Positions 48,890-58,047 are shown, counted from the stretch's first letter. The stretch is DNA of 64,000 nt from Rhodobacteraceae bacterium HTCC2083 (GCA_000156115.1 DS995276.1:62001-126000); one strand, 5' to 3'. Numbers and translations are program-made. Notes: generated from the letters alone by a model not told the origin.

Positions 48890-49215
48890 TCTAATGACTG
48901 CTTTGGTGATGTATGCTGCGTAGCGGCAAGAGGTCTGCTGCAAGTGCGAGAGAATGCTGCGCTAGCGAAGTCGAGAAATCCAAGGTCGGCTTAGTCCGCA
49001 TTTTACCAGTTCGTGCGCCGCGCAGCGAACGGCGATGCTTCCCGAACCGGCCACTCGTGACCGGCGCGGCGAAGGTTCCAAGAGAGCCCATTCTGTGAAT
49101 TCATTTTGCTGCTGCTTGCACTCGCAGCGTGGAAAAGGCTGCAATTGCTTAAGTTCTTATGTCGTTGCGCTACGGGAAAACCAGTCATTCAACCAAGGGG
49201 CCGCGAGAATGATGC
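48890..49215. repeat. Dispersed noncoding repeat, copy 5
   Basis: Parallels copy 4 over most of its length: GAGAGAATGCTGCGC, GCTTAGTCCGCATTTTACC, AGTTCGTGCGCCGCGCAGCG, CAAGAGAGCCCATTCTGTG, GCACTCGCAGCGTGGAAA, GGGAAAACCAGTCATTC. No gene in 48810-49319. Confidence 0.65.
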
Positions 49216-49319
49216 GCTCGAACTTCAAATTGCGGACGTAGCTGGCCTTGCGTGTTTGAATGGCTGGTTGGTCTTGGTGCTTTGCAAGCGAAATCCCGTT
49301 AGAAAGAATGCCCAAGTAT

Positions 49320-50312
49320 CTATTTTGCCTTTGACCTTTTGAATTCAAAAGGGCTGATGGAATACTCTGTTTTGAAACACTTCGAAAAGTGGCTGGGTGA
49401 TGTGAAGCCACACGCGAGAGCCACTTCCGCAATGCCCAATTGGGATTGTATCAGTAGGCGATAAGCCTCACGCAATCGTAGCCGCATATAGTGACGTTTC
49501 GGAGACGTCCCGATATAGCGCTGGAACAACCGCTCTAGTTGCCGCGTAGAGATGCCAAAATCTTTCGCAAGAACAGATGGAGAAACAGGATACTCAATCG
49601 TGTTTTCCATCGTCGCAATAGCCCGTGAGACAGTTGGATGTAGAACCGACATGCTACTGGGGGATCCAGTATCGACAGATTTCTGGACCAATCGAATTGG
49701 TGCGTAACAAAGGCTTTCCGACACGTCATTCGAAAATGTGGCCCCATGTTCCAACGCAACGAGATCCAGGAACAGATCAATGCCGGACACGCCGCCAGAC
49801 GCAGAACAGCGCAGTCCTTTGGCAAGATGTGTTTGGCGACTAAGTGTAACACTTGGGTAAAGCTCGGTGAAACCGGTACGGTACCACGGGTGCACGGCCG
49901 CCGATTTACCGTCCAACAAACCTATCCGTGCCATTATTATTGACCCAGTGCCTATTGCGGTAACGCGTGTTTGACCGCGACCAACGCGGGCAAGCCACAC
50001 TTTAAGACGCCCAATATCAATCTCGAACGCGCCTTCGCCTGATACAATGACGATGTCTTGCGGGTGCGCGATGTCGCGAACATCAAAATCCACCGGTAGT
50101 GCGAGCCCAACGCTGGAACGGACGGGATCCCCTGATAGACTGCATGTTTTCCAATCATAAAGCCGGGACCCTGCCACGAGGTTTGCAGCCTGAAGCGTTT
50201 CAAGCGCAGACACCAAAGACAGATGAGAAAACCCATCAAGTAGAACGAAAGTGAACAGGTGTGCCTCGCACTGCTTGTCATAAGCAGCGCGCGCGCCCGC
50301 GGCTTGGGTCAT
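49320..50312 (-). CDS. GlxA-family AraC-type regulator
   Basis: 330-aa transcription factor: N-terminal DJ-1/PfpI-like domain (FTFVLLDGFSHLSLVSALE, then GTGSIIMARIGLLDGKSA) and C-terminal AraC HTH (LAKDFGISTRQLERLFQRY, GIAEVALACGFTSPSHFSKCF). GlxA-type regulators such as GbdR and CdhR control betaine, carnitine and related catabolism, matching the MttB gene directly upstream. ATG 50312 has GAAGAG; ATG 50327 is also possible. Confidence 0.88.
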   Translation of the reverse strand: MTQAAGARAAYDKQCEAHLFTFVLLDGFSHLSLVSALETLQAANLVAGSRLYDWKTCSLSGDPVRSSVGLALPVDFDVRDIAHPQDIVIVSGEGAFEIDIGRLKVWLARVGRGQTRVTAIGTGSIIMARIGLLDGKSAAVHPWYRTGFTELYPSVTLSRQTHLAKGLRCSASGGVSGIDLFLDLVALEHGATFSNDVSESLCYAPIRLVQKSVDTGSPSSMSVLHPTVSRAIATMENTIEYPVSPSVLAKDFGISTRQLERLFQRYIGTSPKRHYMRLRLREAYRLLIQSQLGIAEVALACGFTSPSHFSKCFKTEYSISPFEFKRSKAK

Positions 50313-50350
50313 CGGCTCTTCTTTCATGCTTTGGTCTGTGCAAACCCGTC

Positions 50351-51889
50351 TTAAGTTGGCAGATGAATATTATGCGTCGCACGCAATTTTGCATCGAGCG
50401 TTGGATCAAAACGCGCAGCAGAACGTTTGGCCAAAATATCCTCTTTGCGCTGTGTTGCCTTGACCAGCAGATTTGGTTTGTCCAATTCGGCCCATTCCTT
50501 TGGCGAGGTGCGATCGCCCAGAGCGGGATAGACAAAGTCCGACTGCATCCGGCTGAGCGTTTGATCGGTCCCAAGGTAGTGACCGGGTCCGCCGACGCAA
50601 ACTTGTTCGATTTGATCGAGTGCGAGGGTTTCATCGTTCACTTCGATACCGCGGACACACCGCAGTGCTTGACCGATAATGTCATCGCTGAGGATCAGGC
50701 TTTCATGACAGAACCCCAGTAGCGACGCATGCATGCCAGCAGCCTCATAAACCATGTTCAATCCAGAAAGGCCCGCCATGACGTTGGAACACATCTGTTC
50801 CCAACCCGCTTGCATGTCGGGCATTTTGGAATCTGACGCGCCAGCAGCAGCACCACCGGGCAGGCCATAGAACTTGTGCATTTGGGAACATCCCGCGGTC
50901 AGCAACGCCTGCTCGCCCGATCCGACAGACATAGCCCCCGTGCGCAGATCAAGGCCGAAAGGCCACGTGCCAAAGATAGCTGGATGCCCCGGTGCGATGG
51001 CGTTGACATAGACGAGGCCAGCAAGACATTCAGCGGTCGCCTGCGTGATCGCACCGGCGATGGTTGACGGGGCTGTCGCCCCAGCCATGCCTGCCGACAG
51101 CAATAAAACGGGCATGCCGCCCCGAATACAGGCCTCCATGACCTCGCAACTTTCAGTCGCGAACTTCATCGGTGGCACAACGAAACAGTTCGAGTTTGAG
51201 ACAAAGGGGCGTTCGCGGTATTGGGCTTCGCCACCCGCGATTTCATACAACATTTCAAACGCACCCGCGACGAAATTGGGTTCGGTGAATGACACGCCTA
51301 CGTGTTTGGTCGTGCCTGACGTACACGCATAAATCGAATTCAGATCCATTTCGTAATTGTCGGGGATGTCGCGGCAAATCATCGGGCGTTGTAAGAAGTG
51401 GACGTTGTCGAGCTCGTCCACAATGCGTGCGGCGTCGTGCAAGTCTTGAACAGTGCATTCGCGGTATTCATTGCCATGAACGTCGACAATATGAACCGCC
51501 GCGCCCGCCGTGCCGTAGTGCACGCGATGGCCCGATAGCTGCAGATCGTTTTTGCCGTCACGGCTGAAAAGGGTCACTTCACGCCGCGCTTTGGACAGCA
51601 TGTCTTCGACAAGCGCGCGCGGGAACCGGATGCGGCCGTCATCGCCTTGGATCGCACCGGCTTTTGTCAAGATTTCGACGCCAGACGGCGGAGCATCAGC
51701 CAGCCCGATACGTTCGAGAGCTTCTAATGCTGCGTTGTGGATTTTTTGAATGTCGATGTCGGACAGCGGTTTGTAGGTGCCGCCCTCCATACCTGCACGG
51801 ATCGGACGGACATCCTCGGTCAGAGGTGCTGCGCGAAGCGCTTGGCGGGCAGAACGACCGCCTGAACGGCGCGGGCTATTTGAAGACAT
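50351..51889 (-). CDS. MttB-family (non-pyrrolysine) methyltransferase
   Basis: 512-aa trimethylamine methyltransferase family protein. Seen: GMEGGTYKPLSDIDIQKIH, HYGTAGAAVHIVD, GATAPSTIAGAI, and GGAAAGASDSKMPDMQAG where true MttB carries pyrrolysine; there is no in-frame TAG. Such proteins demethylate quaternary amines (glycine betaine, proline betaine, carnitine) onto a corrinoid protein. No corrinoid partner gene lies nearby. Confidence 0.9.
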   Translation of the reverse strand: MSSNSPRRSGGRSARQALRAAPLTEDVRPIRAGMEGGTYKPLSDIDIQKIHNAALEALERIGLADAPPSGVEILTKAGAIQGDDGRIRFPRALVEDMLSKARREVTLFSRDGKNDLQLSGHRVHYGTAGAAVHIVDVHGNEYRECTVQDLHDAARIVDELDNVHFLQRPMICRDIPDNYEMDLNSIYACTSGTTKHVGVSFTEPNFVAGAFEMLYEIAGGEAQYRERPFVSNSNCFVVPPMKFATESCEVMEACIRGGMPVLLLSAGMAGATAPSTIAGAITQATAECLAGLVYVNAIAPGHPAIFGTWPFGLDLRTGAMSVGSGEQALLTAGCSQMHKFYGLPGGAAAGASDSKMPDMQAGWEQMCSNVMAGLSGLNMVYEAAGMHASLLGFCHESLILSDDIIGQALRCVRGIEVNDETLALDQIEQVCVGGPGHYLGTDQTLSRMQSDFVYPALGDRTSPKEWAELDKPNLLVKATQRKEDILAKRSAARFDPTLDAKLRATHNIHLPT

Positions 51890-51925
51890 CGTGAAAATCG
51901 CCTTTGTTAAGAAGGTTTGCTGCCG

Positions 51926-52372
51926 TCAAGCAGTAAACCGGTATTCAATTTCGGAAAAGGCATTTTCACCAAAGCCATAAGCGAACTTCAAACCCTCAGC
52001 ACCTGCACGTACACCGTGTTCCACATTTCCCGGAATGAAAATCGCCGATCCCGGTGCAATGTGGTGGGGTTGCCCATCCATCGTGACAACGCCAGATCCC
52101 GAAAGGCAGAAGTAAAATTCTGGGGGTGCATGGCGATGCAGATGCAAAACACCATCTGCGGCAAACGTGGCAACGCCCAGCACCAAGCCGTTTGACGCCG
52201 TCTTGTCGCCCGAGATGAGCGTTTGCCATGTCACATCCCCGAAGACGGGATCAAACCCACCCTCAATCGCTTGATCGTCCAAAGCGGCGACAAAAGCAGT
52301 CGGGGTATCGTTCGCGGCTTTTGGTGCGACAAGTGTTTCATCAAGAAGATCGTTTAAAGAAGATAGCGGCAT
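51926..52372 (-). CDS. Cupin-domain protein
   Basis: 148-aa single cupin. Motif 1 HLHRHAPPEFYFCLSGSG (metal His/His/Glu) and motif 2 GSAIFIPGNVEHGV (last His). Small cupins of this kind include DMSP lyases in marine bacteria and binding or isomerase proteins; here it precedes MttB on the same strand, so a role with a quaternary amine or sulfonium compound is a guess. Confidence 0.8.
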   Translation of the reverse strand: MPLSSLNDLLDETLVAPKAANDTPTAFVAALDDQAIEGGFDPVFGDVTWQTLISGDKTASNGLVLGVATFAADGVLHLHRHAPPEFYFCLSGSGVVTMDGQPHHIAPGSAIFIPGNVEHGVRAGAEGLKFAYGFGENAFSEIEYRFTA

Positions 52373-52488
52373 GAGGGTGTTCCAAAAGATTGGCGTTGAC
52401 CTTGTTGCCGCAAAATATCCAACACTTGCGCATAAAATTAAAACGAGGAAAGATACGCTTTATAAACAAATAAATTTGGTGGTAAGCC

Positions 52489-53376
52489 GTGCTAGAAAAA
52501 CAGATTAACCTTACATGGCTTCGCACATTCGAAGTTGCAGCACGGCATTTAAATTTCACCGAAACAGCGGCAGAACTTGGACTGACGCAAACAGCCGTCA
52601 GCCTACACATCCGGTCATTGGAAGGCCGGTTGGGCAATCGCTTGTTCCATAGACGTGCGCGGCATCTTTCCCTGACAGACATTGGTCAGGCCTATGCGCC
52701 GACCGTGCGGCAATCATTGTCAGACATTGCTCTTGCCACAACCAGTCTGTTTGGCACGACGACAAGCCGCATGGTCACGCTAAAAGCGCCCATATCGACA
52801 TCCGCCCTCTGGCTCGCTCCGCGGCTTCCTAAATTCAGGGCGTTGCACCCTGATATTGAACTGCGTTTGGTGTCTAATATTTGGACGGACACAACTGGGG
52901 TCGACGATGTTGATATTGAGTTGCGTGTTGGACGCGGGGATTGGACAGATGCCGCGTCTGAAAAGCTGTCGGACGAAACTATTGTCCCGATTTGCGGTGT
53001 TGGTGCGCACAATAGCGCCAACAAAACTATGGAGAATTCAGCAGGGCCGCTGATCCACGTTTTGGGACAAGAAGCCGACTGGGGGCGTTACTTTGCGGCC
53101 CAAGACGTTGCCATGCCAACGGGGATTTCAGAGTACTTCGTCGATACAATGACAGCAGCAATTGAGCTGGCTGCAACAGGCGGTGGATACGCTGTGGTTA
53201 TGACACAGTTGGTGGAAATGGCGAACGCAACAAACCAAAGAGTTTCAGTCGCGGGTGGAAAAGTCCCGATCCCGAATGGCTACTACCTGATGCGACCACG
53301 CACTAAACGCTCCAATCGGCCCGAGGTGCAGCTATTTGAGGATTGGCTGTTTGAAGAATTTGCGGACAGAAGCTGA
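52489..53376 (+). CDS. LysR-type regulator (GcvA-like)
   Basis: 295-aa LTTR: HTH FEVAARHLNFTETAAELGLTQTAVSLHIRSLE, followed by a substrate-binding domain. GTG start with GGTGG upstream. Divergent from the cupin-MttB genes by 116 bp, hence probably their regulator. Last gene before the right end of island A. Confidence 0.9.
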   Translation: MLEKQINLTWLRTFEVAARHLNFTETAAELGLTQTAVSLHIRSLEGRLGNRLFHRRARHLSLTDIGQAYAPTVRQSLSDIALATTSLFGTTTSRMVTLKAPISTSALWLAPRLPKFRALHPDIELRLVSNIWTDTTGVDDVDIELRVGRGDWTDAASEKLSDETIVPICGVGAHNSANKTMENSAGPLIHVLGQEADWGRYFAAQDVAMPTGISEYFVDTMTAAIELAATGGGYAVVMTQLVEMANATNQRVSVAGGKVPIPNGYYLMRPRTKRSNRPEVQLFEDWLFEEFADRS

Positions 53377-53464
53377 ACCATTGCTAAAGTCGGACAGGTT
53401 CAGGCCTGCTCAAGTAGCGTTTGCAAAGTAGAATTGGGGTCAGTTTGAAGATCACCAAACTAAC

Positions 53465-53590
53465 TAGCTTTAAATGGCTGCTTTCACGACATGGCCGCAG
53501 CAAAGTAAAAAATGTGCCGCAAGAGCGAAGAAATGCTGCGTGAGCATTAGCTGCGACTGCATAGGTCTGGTTCGTCCGCATAGCGGCCAT
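53465..53590. repeat. Dispersed noncoding repeat, copy 6
   Basis: AAATGGCTGCTTTCACGACA, GAGCGAAGAAATGCTGCGTG, AGCATTAGCTGCGACTGC, GGTTCGTCCGCATAGCGGCC. Closest to copy 2. It sits just inside the right end of island A. Confidence 0.6.
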
Positions 53591-53690
53591 AAACAATAGT
53601 TAGAGTGAACGTCCACTTCATTTAGTCCGTGTCCAGTCTTGCGTCTTTTGGAATGTTGAACAGTGTGTTAGAATTAGATGCTTGCGATTA

Positions 53691-53705
53691 CTGTGTTAAA
53701 CACAG
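53691..53705. repeat. End palindrome CTGTGTT-A-AACACAG
   Basis: Same 7-1-7 palindrome as at 14374-14388, here 106 bp inside the right end of island A. Confidence 0.75.
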
Positions 53706-53810
53706 CATTTTTGCCCTAGCCATAAAATACCGCAAAAACACACTTGCACGCACACCAAAAATATCACCACGTAAACTATTAAATATAAACGTATAATTTA
53801 CACCACCTCC

Positions 53811-53859
53811 ATTGAAAATCCTCGTGTCGGTGGTTCGATTCCGCCCCTGGGCACCATTT
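53811..53859 (+). repeat. attR of island A / attL of island B
   Basis: Exact 49-bp copy of the tRNA-Phe 3' half without the 5' half, so not a tRNA. Followed 95 bp later by an integrase gene. Confidence 0.92.
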
Positions 53860-53917
53860 ATTACTTTAAATCAATAAGTTACAGCCTGGTTGATTTCAAG
53901 ATTATCGCCAGCAATAC

Positions 53918-53936
53918 TTAGACACAGTTAGACACT
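53918..53936 (+). repeat. Tandem TTAGACACA/TTAGACACT sites by att
   Basis: TTAGACACAGTTAGACACT; exactly the same 19 bp lies at 61785-61803 by the third att. Spaced 10 bp apart, upstream of each integrase, these look like integrase or excisionase arm sites. Confidence 0.65.
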
Positions 53937-53953
53937 GGATCTAAGGCGTTCGC

Positions 53954-55162
53954 TTGGTTGAAGAATCTCAAAACAGCAAGAAGACGATCAAGCATCTGCG
54001 GCGTGGTCTGAGTATTTATAAGACTGGTCGTTCACCATTTTGGCACGCTCGTATCTATGATGCAGTGAAGAAGAAGTATGTTGTTCGCAGTACCAAAGAA
54101 ACGAACAGGATCGAGGCTGCAGAAGTCGCTGAAGAGATCGTCGAGACCTACAAGAAGAAGCAGAACTCATCTCACGCTGTAAGCAAGGACAGATCGTTTG
54201 AGCGCTACGCCAAGATGCTGAGCGAGATCACAAAGCAGAAGGTAAAAGCATCTCGCAACAAGTATGCGTTTTCTGATCAGTCAAAGATCCTGTTTCGTGA
54301 GAAAGACGGTCTCGTCAGTTACTTCGGGAAGCATGACGTGGGAAAGATCACGTCGGGAATGGTGCGGGACTATTTGCTGTTTCTGGACAAGCGGCGGGAT
54401 CAACCGCTAGCGATGTCTACGAAGTCAAAGCAATGTGGCGTCATTCGACAGGTGCTGATGCTGGCGCTCGAAGACGGTGTGATTGATATCATTCCACCGA
54501 TGCCGAAGCAGCGCACGGTTGATAAGCCTCGTGTGAGCTTCTCAGACGCCGAGTATGCGCTTCTATTGGAAACAGCGCGTGAGCTAGCAGATGCTGGCGA
54601 GACAAGCGTCAGAGGCGTCCCTGTGACACGAGAGCACTACAACGTCATCGTCTTTGCTGTGCATTCGTTCTTGCGCCCAACTGAGACAGAACTGTTTGGC
54701 ATTCGTCACTGCGATATTGAGATGATGGATACAGACCCAAGGCACTTGCTGATGACGCTCACAGGCAAGACTGGGTATCGCAAGTCAGCAACATTGGATG
54801 CGGCTGTTGATATCTATGCAAAGCAGAGAGTGCTTCACTGTGATGCTAAGCCGACTGACTATGTGTTTATGCCTGAGTACTCAAACAGAACGACTGCCGT
54901 GAATACATACAGGCGCATCTTCAATCATTTCTTACAAGAAACGGGGTTGAAGAAAGACAAAGACGGCAATGACAGATCCCCCTACTCTCTTCGGCACTAT
55001 GCGCTTCAAACACGGCTGGTGAAGTCGGAGGGCAAAGTGAACATCTACTGGCTTGCTGAGAATGCTGGCACGAGTGTTGATCAACTAGAGCGCTTCTATC
55101 TGAAGAACTTGGCTCCGAGTGCTGCGAAGGTCAGAAACATCCAGAGCTTTGGCGATGGCTAA
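53954..55162 (+). CDS. Tyrosine integrase of island B
   Basis: 402-aa integrase adjacent to its att site. N-terminal SLSIYKTGRSPFWHARIYDA arm-type domain, SAM-like core domain (about 95-190), catalytic Arg in SFLRPTETELFGI, SLRHYALQTRLV, and Tyr in VDQLERFYLKNL. TTG start after AAGG, the same as in the island C copy. From about residue 135 on it is nearly identical to the integrase at 61821, while the N-terminal part differs more. It presumably directs insertion at tRNA-Phe. Confidence 0.92.
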   Translation: MVEESQNSKKTIKHLRRGLSIYKTGRSPFWHARIYDAVKKKYVVRSTKETNRIEAAEVAEEIVETYKKKQNSSHAVSKDRSFERYAKMLSEITKQKVKASRNKYAFSDQSKILFREKDGLVSYFGKHDVGKITSGMVRDYLLFLDKRRDQPLAMSTKSKQCGVIRQVLMLALEDGVIDIIPPMPKQRTVDKPRVSFSDAEYALLLETARELADAGETSVRGVPVTREHYNVIVFAVHSFLRPTETELFGIRHCDIEMMDTDPRHLLMTLTGKTGYRKSATLDAAVDIYAKQRVLHCDAKPTDYVFMPEYSNRTTAVNTYRRIFNHFLQETGLKKDKDGNDRSPYSLRHYALQTRLVKSEGKVNIYWLAENAGTSVDQLERFYLKNLAPSAAKVRNIQSFGDG

Positions 55163-55713
55163 GCGCCATTCGCGTTCGCGAGCAGTCTGGCAAATCTGAA
55201 CGCATACATCAAAATAAGAAAGCAGACGATCGCCCCGGAAACGTCACCAATCAAGTAACCCATCACGCTAACGATTTCAGCACCTTGGTGTTGCAGAACA
55301 CTCAGAGCAACACCGTTTGCAAATGAGGAGATTGCACCAGCAAATAGAAGAAATTTCCATAAATTCAGCGTGAAGGCTCTCTCTCCAAGCAAGGGGAGAA
55401 ATGTAGCTATTTTATAGCCTAAATAGCACGCAATCAAGCTTACAACAGGCGACAAGCCGTTGAGCTCAGCGCCCGAATAATTCGTGAGTATTAGGAATAG
55501 ATAACTTGCTGGCAGTAAGTACAAGATTGCCCACCAGCCTAAAAAGTAAAAGGCAAGCACCCTGACGCCATGAGGCAGAAACAATAAACCAATTTCGAGC
55601 TGAAAATTGCTTAATAACATGCTTTGGAGCGGAAAAATAAAGCCAAGTGTCAGTGAAAAAGCCGTGATATAAGCAACACTCACGACTAGAAAGTTCTGAA
55701 AGTGTTCTTTCAC
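55159..55713 (-). CDS. Unknown membrane protein
   Basis: 184 aa with five or six hydrophobic segments covering most of the length (for example SVAYITAFSLTLGFIF, VLAFYFLGWWAILYLLP, VMGYLIGDVSGAIVCFLILMY). The outline resembles integral sensor domains, but no family is certain. GTG start with AAGGG. Overlaps the integrase end by 4 bp, tail-to-tail. Confidence 0.7.
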   Translation of the reverse strand: MKEHFQNFLVVSVAYITAFSLTLGFIFPLQSMLLSNFQLEIGLLFLPHGVRVLAFYFLGWWAILYLLPASYLFLILTNYSGAELNGLSPVVSLIACYLGYKIATFLPLLGERAFTLNLWKFLLFAGAISSFANGVALSVLQHQGAEIVSVMGYLIGDVSGAIVCFLILMYAFRFARLLANANGA

Positions 55714-55736
55714 GCGCGATTACCCTTACTAAGAGT

Positions 55737-56030
55737 TTATGCGCTTTCCCCTGAAAGTGTGTACAAGCCGCGCTTGTCACCACCTTTAGAGATTTTTCCC
55801 AAAGTCTCAAGGTTCTTCAGTGCTCGAAACAGTGATGGGCGAGAATAAACGTTGTTTAACGGGTGCTGTAGAATGTCTCTTGTGTGCACGAGAGTTGCAT
55901 CATCTGCTAAATCAACAATCGTGATCAGAACAGACTTTTCTATAGCCCCAATATCTCTGATACCTATTTTAGCTTCCATATCAGCAAGCATAATCTGCAT
56001 TTTTGCGATGTTCTTGAGAAGTGAACTCAT
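55737..56030 (-). CDS. Winged-helix regulator
   Basis: 97-aa protein: GAIEKSVLITIVDLADD, HTRDILQHPLNNVYSRPSLF and RALKNLETLGKISKGGDKRG form a MarR-like winged helix. AGGGAT before ATG 56030. Just upstream of the membrane protein, so probably one operon. Confidence 0.75.
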   Translation of the reverse strand: MSSLLKNIAKMQIMLADMEAKIGIRDIGAIEKSVLITIVDLADDATLVHTRDILQHPLNNVYSRPSLFRALKNLETLGKISKGGDKRGLYTLSGESA

Positions 56031-56221
56031 ATTGAGATCCCTTTTTGTTTTGTCCCTTGGCTTAATGGAATATAGCAAAAAAAATAATGTTGCAAAAGCA
56101 ACATAAGTATCATGTTAGTACTTTAAAACCCCTCCCCTTAAGTGGCTTTTTGTATCGCAAAGCCGGGCTGATCTGCTATCGACGCGGATCAGCCATTTTT
56201 TTACGCGACTTCATTAAAGCT

Positions 56222-56338
56222 GACTGGCTAGCTGAGAATGCTGGCACGAACATTGATCAACGTGAGCGCTTCTATCTCAAGAAACTTGCGCCGAGTGCTG
56301 CGAAAGTCTGGAAGATTCAGAGCTTTGGCGATGGCTAA
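56222..56338 (+). pseudogene. Integrase C-terminal remnant
   Basis: 38 codons to the stop matching the last residues of the 53954 integrase (WLAENAGTNIDQRERFYLKK, then APSAAKVWKIQSFGDG), including the catalytic Tyr. The rest of the gene is missing. Marks a former third copy. Confidence 0.9.
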
Positions 56339-56340
56339 GC

Positions 56341-56940
56341 CCTACTCTGACAGTACGAAAAAACTTCAAAAAAGTGTAAATAAATTCAGTAAATCAGCAA
56401 ATAACACATAAATTTTGTATATATACTACGTCAGACAAAGACACACATTTAGGAAGTCAAACCTGATGAGCAATTGAGCGACTTGAATGAAGCCAAGTGC
56501 AGATAATATCGGTTTAGGATCCGCCGAGATTGCTCTTGGTAACTAACAGCAAAGACGGACTGGCTGAATAAAGATTTCCGTTACGATGAAGGCGCTGCTG
56601 CACTGCAACCTTCAATGATTGATCAAAGTCGTCTCATTGGCTGATCAATTATACCGCTGGATGAAGCGGAACATAAAAGGAGACCGGCTAACCGCCCTTT
56701 CCCGTCATCAAGCGGGTTGTTCTAATGAGATGTGGAAGACGGCAGTAGACACAAGCCAGTTGGACACACGTCGCCTCTTCGGAAGGTGAAGTGTGTCTAA
56801 CAACAAAACCACAAATGATTGATCTGATGCAGCTGAATTGATGATCATTCAGTCATCTGGGTTTTGCTAAATAATACATAAATTGATCAATCAAATAACC
56901 AATAAATCAATAGTAACTACGTCTAGAGGCAGCAACAAAT
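56341..56940. other. 600-bp leader with RNA structure
   Basis: No gene. AT-rich at both ends with a structured middle: a long hairpin at 56759-56801 (GTTGGACACAC..GTGTGTCTAAC, UUCG loop) and a TGATCAATTATACC-rich part with repeated TTGATCA at 56616-56650 and 56818-56890. Could be a structured leader, an ncRNA or the element's origin region for the downstream RHH operon. Confidence 0.5.
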
Positions 56941-57249
56941 ATGTCTAATCAAACACTTCAAGAATACAAATTAATCAACTTCAATGTACCCATTCACGTC
57001 ATTAACTCATTTGATCATCTCGTCAGATACAAAGGTGTCAGCAGGACGTCTCAGTTACTTCATTTAATGGACGACTTCATGAGATCAGAGCAACTGGCAT
57101 TGAACAAAGATCACGAACTAAGCACGTTCATTGACAGTGTTTCTTTGCAAGAGCGTCAGAAGGTCACGAAGCAACTGATCGAAGATCACGAGCCAGCAAT
57201 GATCCCGTCTGCTTCTGATGATTTTGACTGGGAAGAACGCTTCAGATGA
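56941..57249 (+). CDS. Ribbon-helix-helix protein
   Basis: 102 aa. YKLINFNVPIHVINSFDHLV and RTSQLLHLMDDFMRSE fit an RHH fold of the kind used by plasmid repressors and relaxosome accessory proteins; the C-terminus is acidic (DDFDWEERF). First of four closely packed genes. Confidence 0.7.
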   Translation: MSNQTLQEYKLINFNVPIHVINSFDHLVRYKGVSRTSQLLHLMDDFMRSEQLALNKDHELSTFIDSVSLQERQKVTKQLIEDHEPAMIPSASDDFDWEERFR

Positions 57250-57425
57250 TCGCTCAAAGCCCAAAGACAAAGCAGCAATTGCTCAGATTTGTGCTGTCGT
57301 TGAAGTCACCGAAGATTGCTTCTGTTGATGTCTTATCTCGCGATGACAAAGCCAGTGTTCAGAAAGAGTTTGATGCAATGCTCAGACAAGGTTCGTTCTC
57401 TGTCTTGTTCATCAAGGATCACTGA
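57246..57425 (+). CDS. 59-aa protein coupled to the RHH gene
   Basis: Starts inside the previous stop (ATGA). MIAQSPKTKQQLLRFVLSL then SVDVLSRDDKASVQKEFD; small helical protein, no family known. Reality rests on the overlap and operon setting. Confidence 0.6.
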   Translation: MIAQSPKTKQQLLRFVLSLKSPKIASVDVLSRDDKASVQKEFDAMLRQGSFSVLFIKDH

Positions 57426-57462
57426 CGATGCAGAGCAAACGATCATTAAAAGGAACGAGTAC

Positions 57463-57627
57463 ATGAGCGATATGGAAATTGAATACGAGATTGTCACGAT
57501 GCTGGCTGAGCAGCGATGGAAACTACAGCAGCAGCTTGCAGCGATTGACGACCAACTGAAGAAGCATTCGCACAACTTCTATGTTGCTGATGATGGGCTG
57601 GTTGAAGTCGGGCTCGGTGTGCTCTGA
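57463..57627 (+). CDS. 54-aa protein
   Basis: MSDMEIEYEIVTMLAEQRWK then a Gln-rich helix and GLVEVGLGVL. AAGGA 8 bp upstream of ATG 57463; a longer frame to 57316 overlaps the previous gene. Likely coiled-coil; function unknown. Confidence 0.6.
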   Translation: MSDMEIEYEIVTMLAEQRWKLQQQLAAIDDQLKKHSHNFYVADDGLVEVGLGVL

Positions 57628-57932
57628 TGAAGTCGTTTCAATCATTACAGGTAGAATTAGGCGAGAGAGTTGTGCGCACTGGTGCAGTTGCAGCTTATGG
57701 GATGAAGTCACGGCGTGAGGGCAATGCAGCGGTACAGTCATATAGACGAGGGCAACAGGCTTTGCGCAAAGGTGGCAATGATGTTGATATCGAAGGGCGC
57801 ATCAAGCGGATCGAGCAGGCGCTGGATCACTTGCTTGATGGTCTTGTAAAGCAGCGCGAGCAGATTGGCTCAGGTGTCGCAGTGGATGTGGCGGGGCATA
57901 CGCTGACGGCAAAGGCACGTGGCAGGCGTTGA
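57627..57932 (+). CDS. 101-aa basic protein
   Basis: Starts one base into the previous stop (TGATG). Basic helical protein (SRREGNAAVQSYRRGQQAL, EGRIKRIEQALDHLLDGLVK). Its last 24 codons and the next 50 bp are duplicated at 60003-60113 beyond htpG. Possibly a mobilisation accessory protein; not recognised. Confidence 0.6.
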   Translation: MKSFQSLQVELGERVVRTGAVAAYGMKSRREGNAAVQSYRRGQQALRKGGNDVDIEGRIKRIEQALDHLLDGLVKQREQIGSGVAVDVAGHTLTAKARGRR

Positions 57933-57980
57933 ATAGCGTTTCCGTATGGAAACGCTGATCGTCATTTCTTGCAAGAAATT
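57861..57980 (+). repeat. Left copy of the repeat flanking htpG
   Basis: End of the 101-aa gene, the hairpin AGCGTTTCC-GTAT-GGAAACGCT (57935-57956) and the palindrome ATTTCTTGCAAGAAAT (57964-57979). The second, more divergent copy is at 60003-60113, in the same orientation. Confidence 0.75.
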
Positions 57981-58047
57981 CATGTCCTTGTGCATGAGAG
58001 ACCGTTGAATTGGATAAGCAGGATTAATACCCGCTTATCCCATTACT

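Noticed and set aside
50351-51889. Pyrrolysine-containing MttB
   Set aside because: No in-frame TAG; the frame is open throughout and the residue at the expected site is ordinary.
56759-56801. Possible integron attC site
   Set aside because: The GTTRRRY and RYYYAAC ends are in the wrong order and the element is only 43 bp; no integron integrase present.
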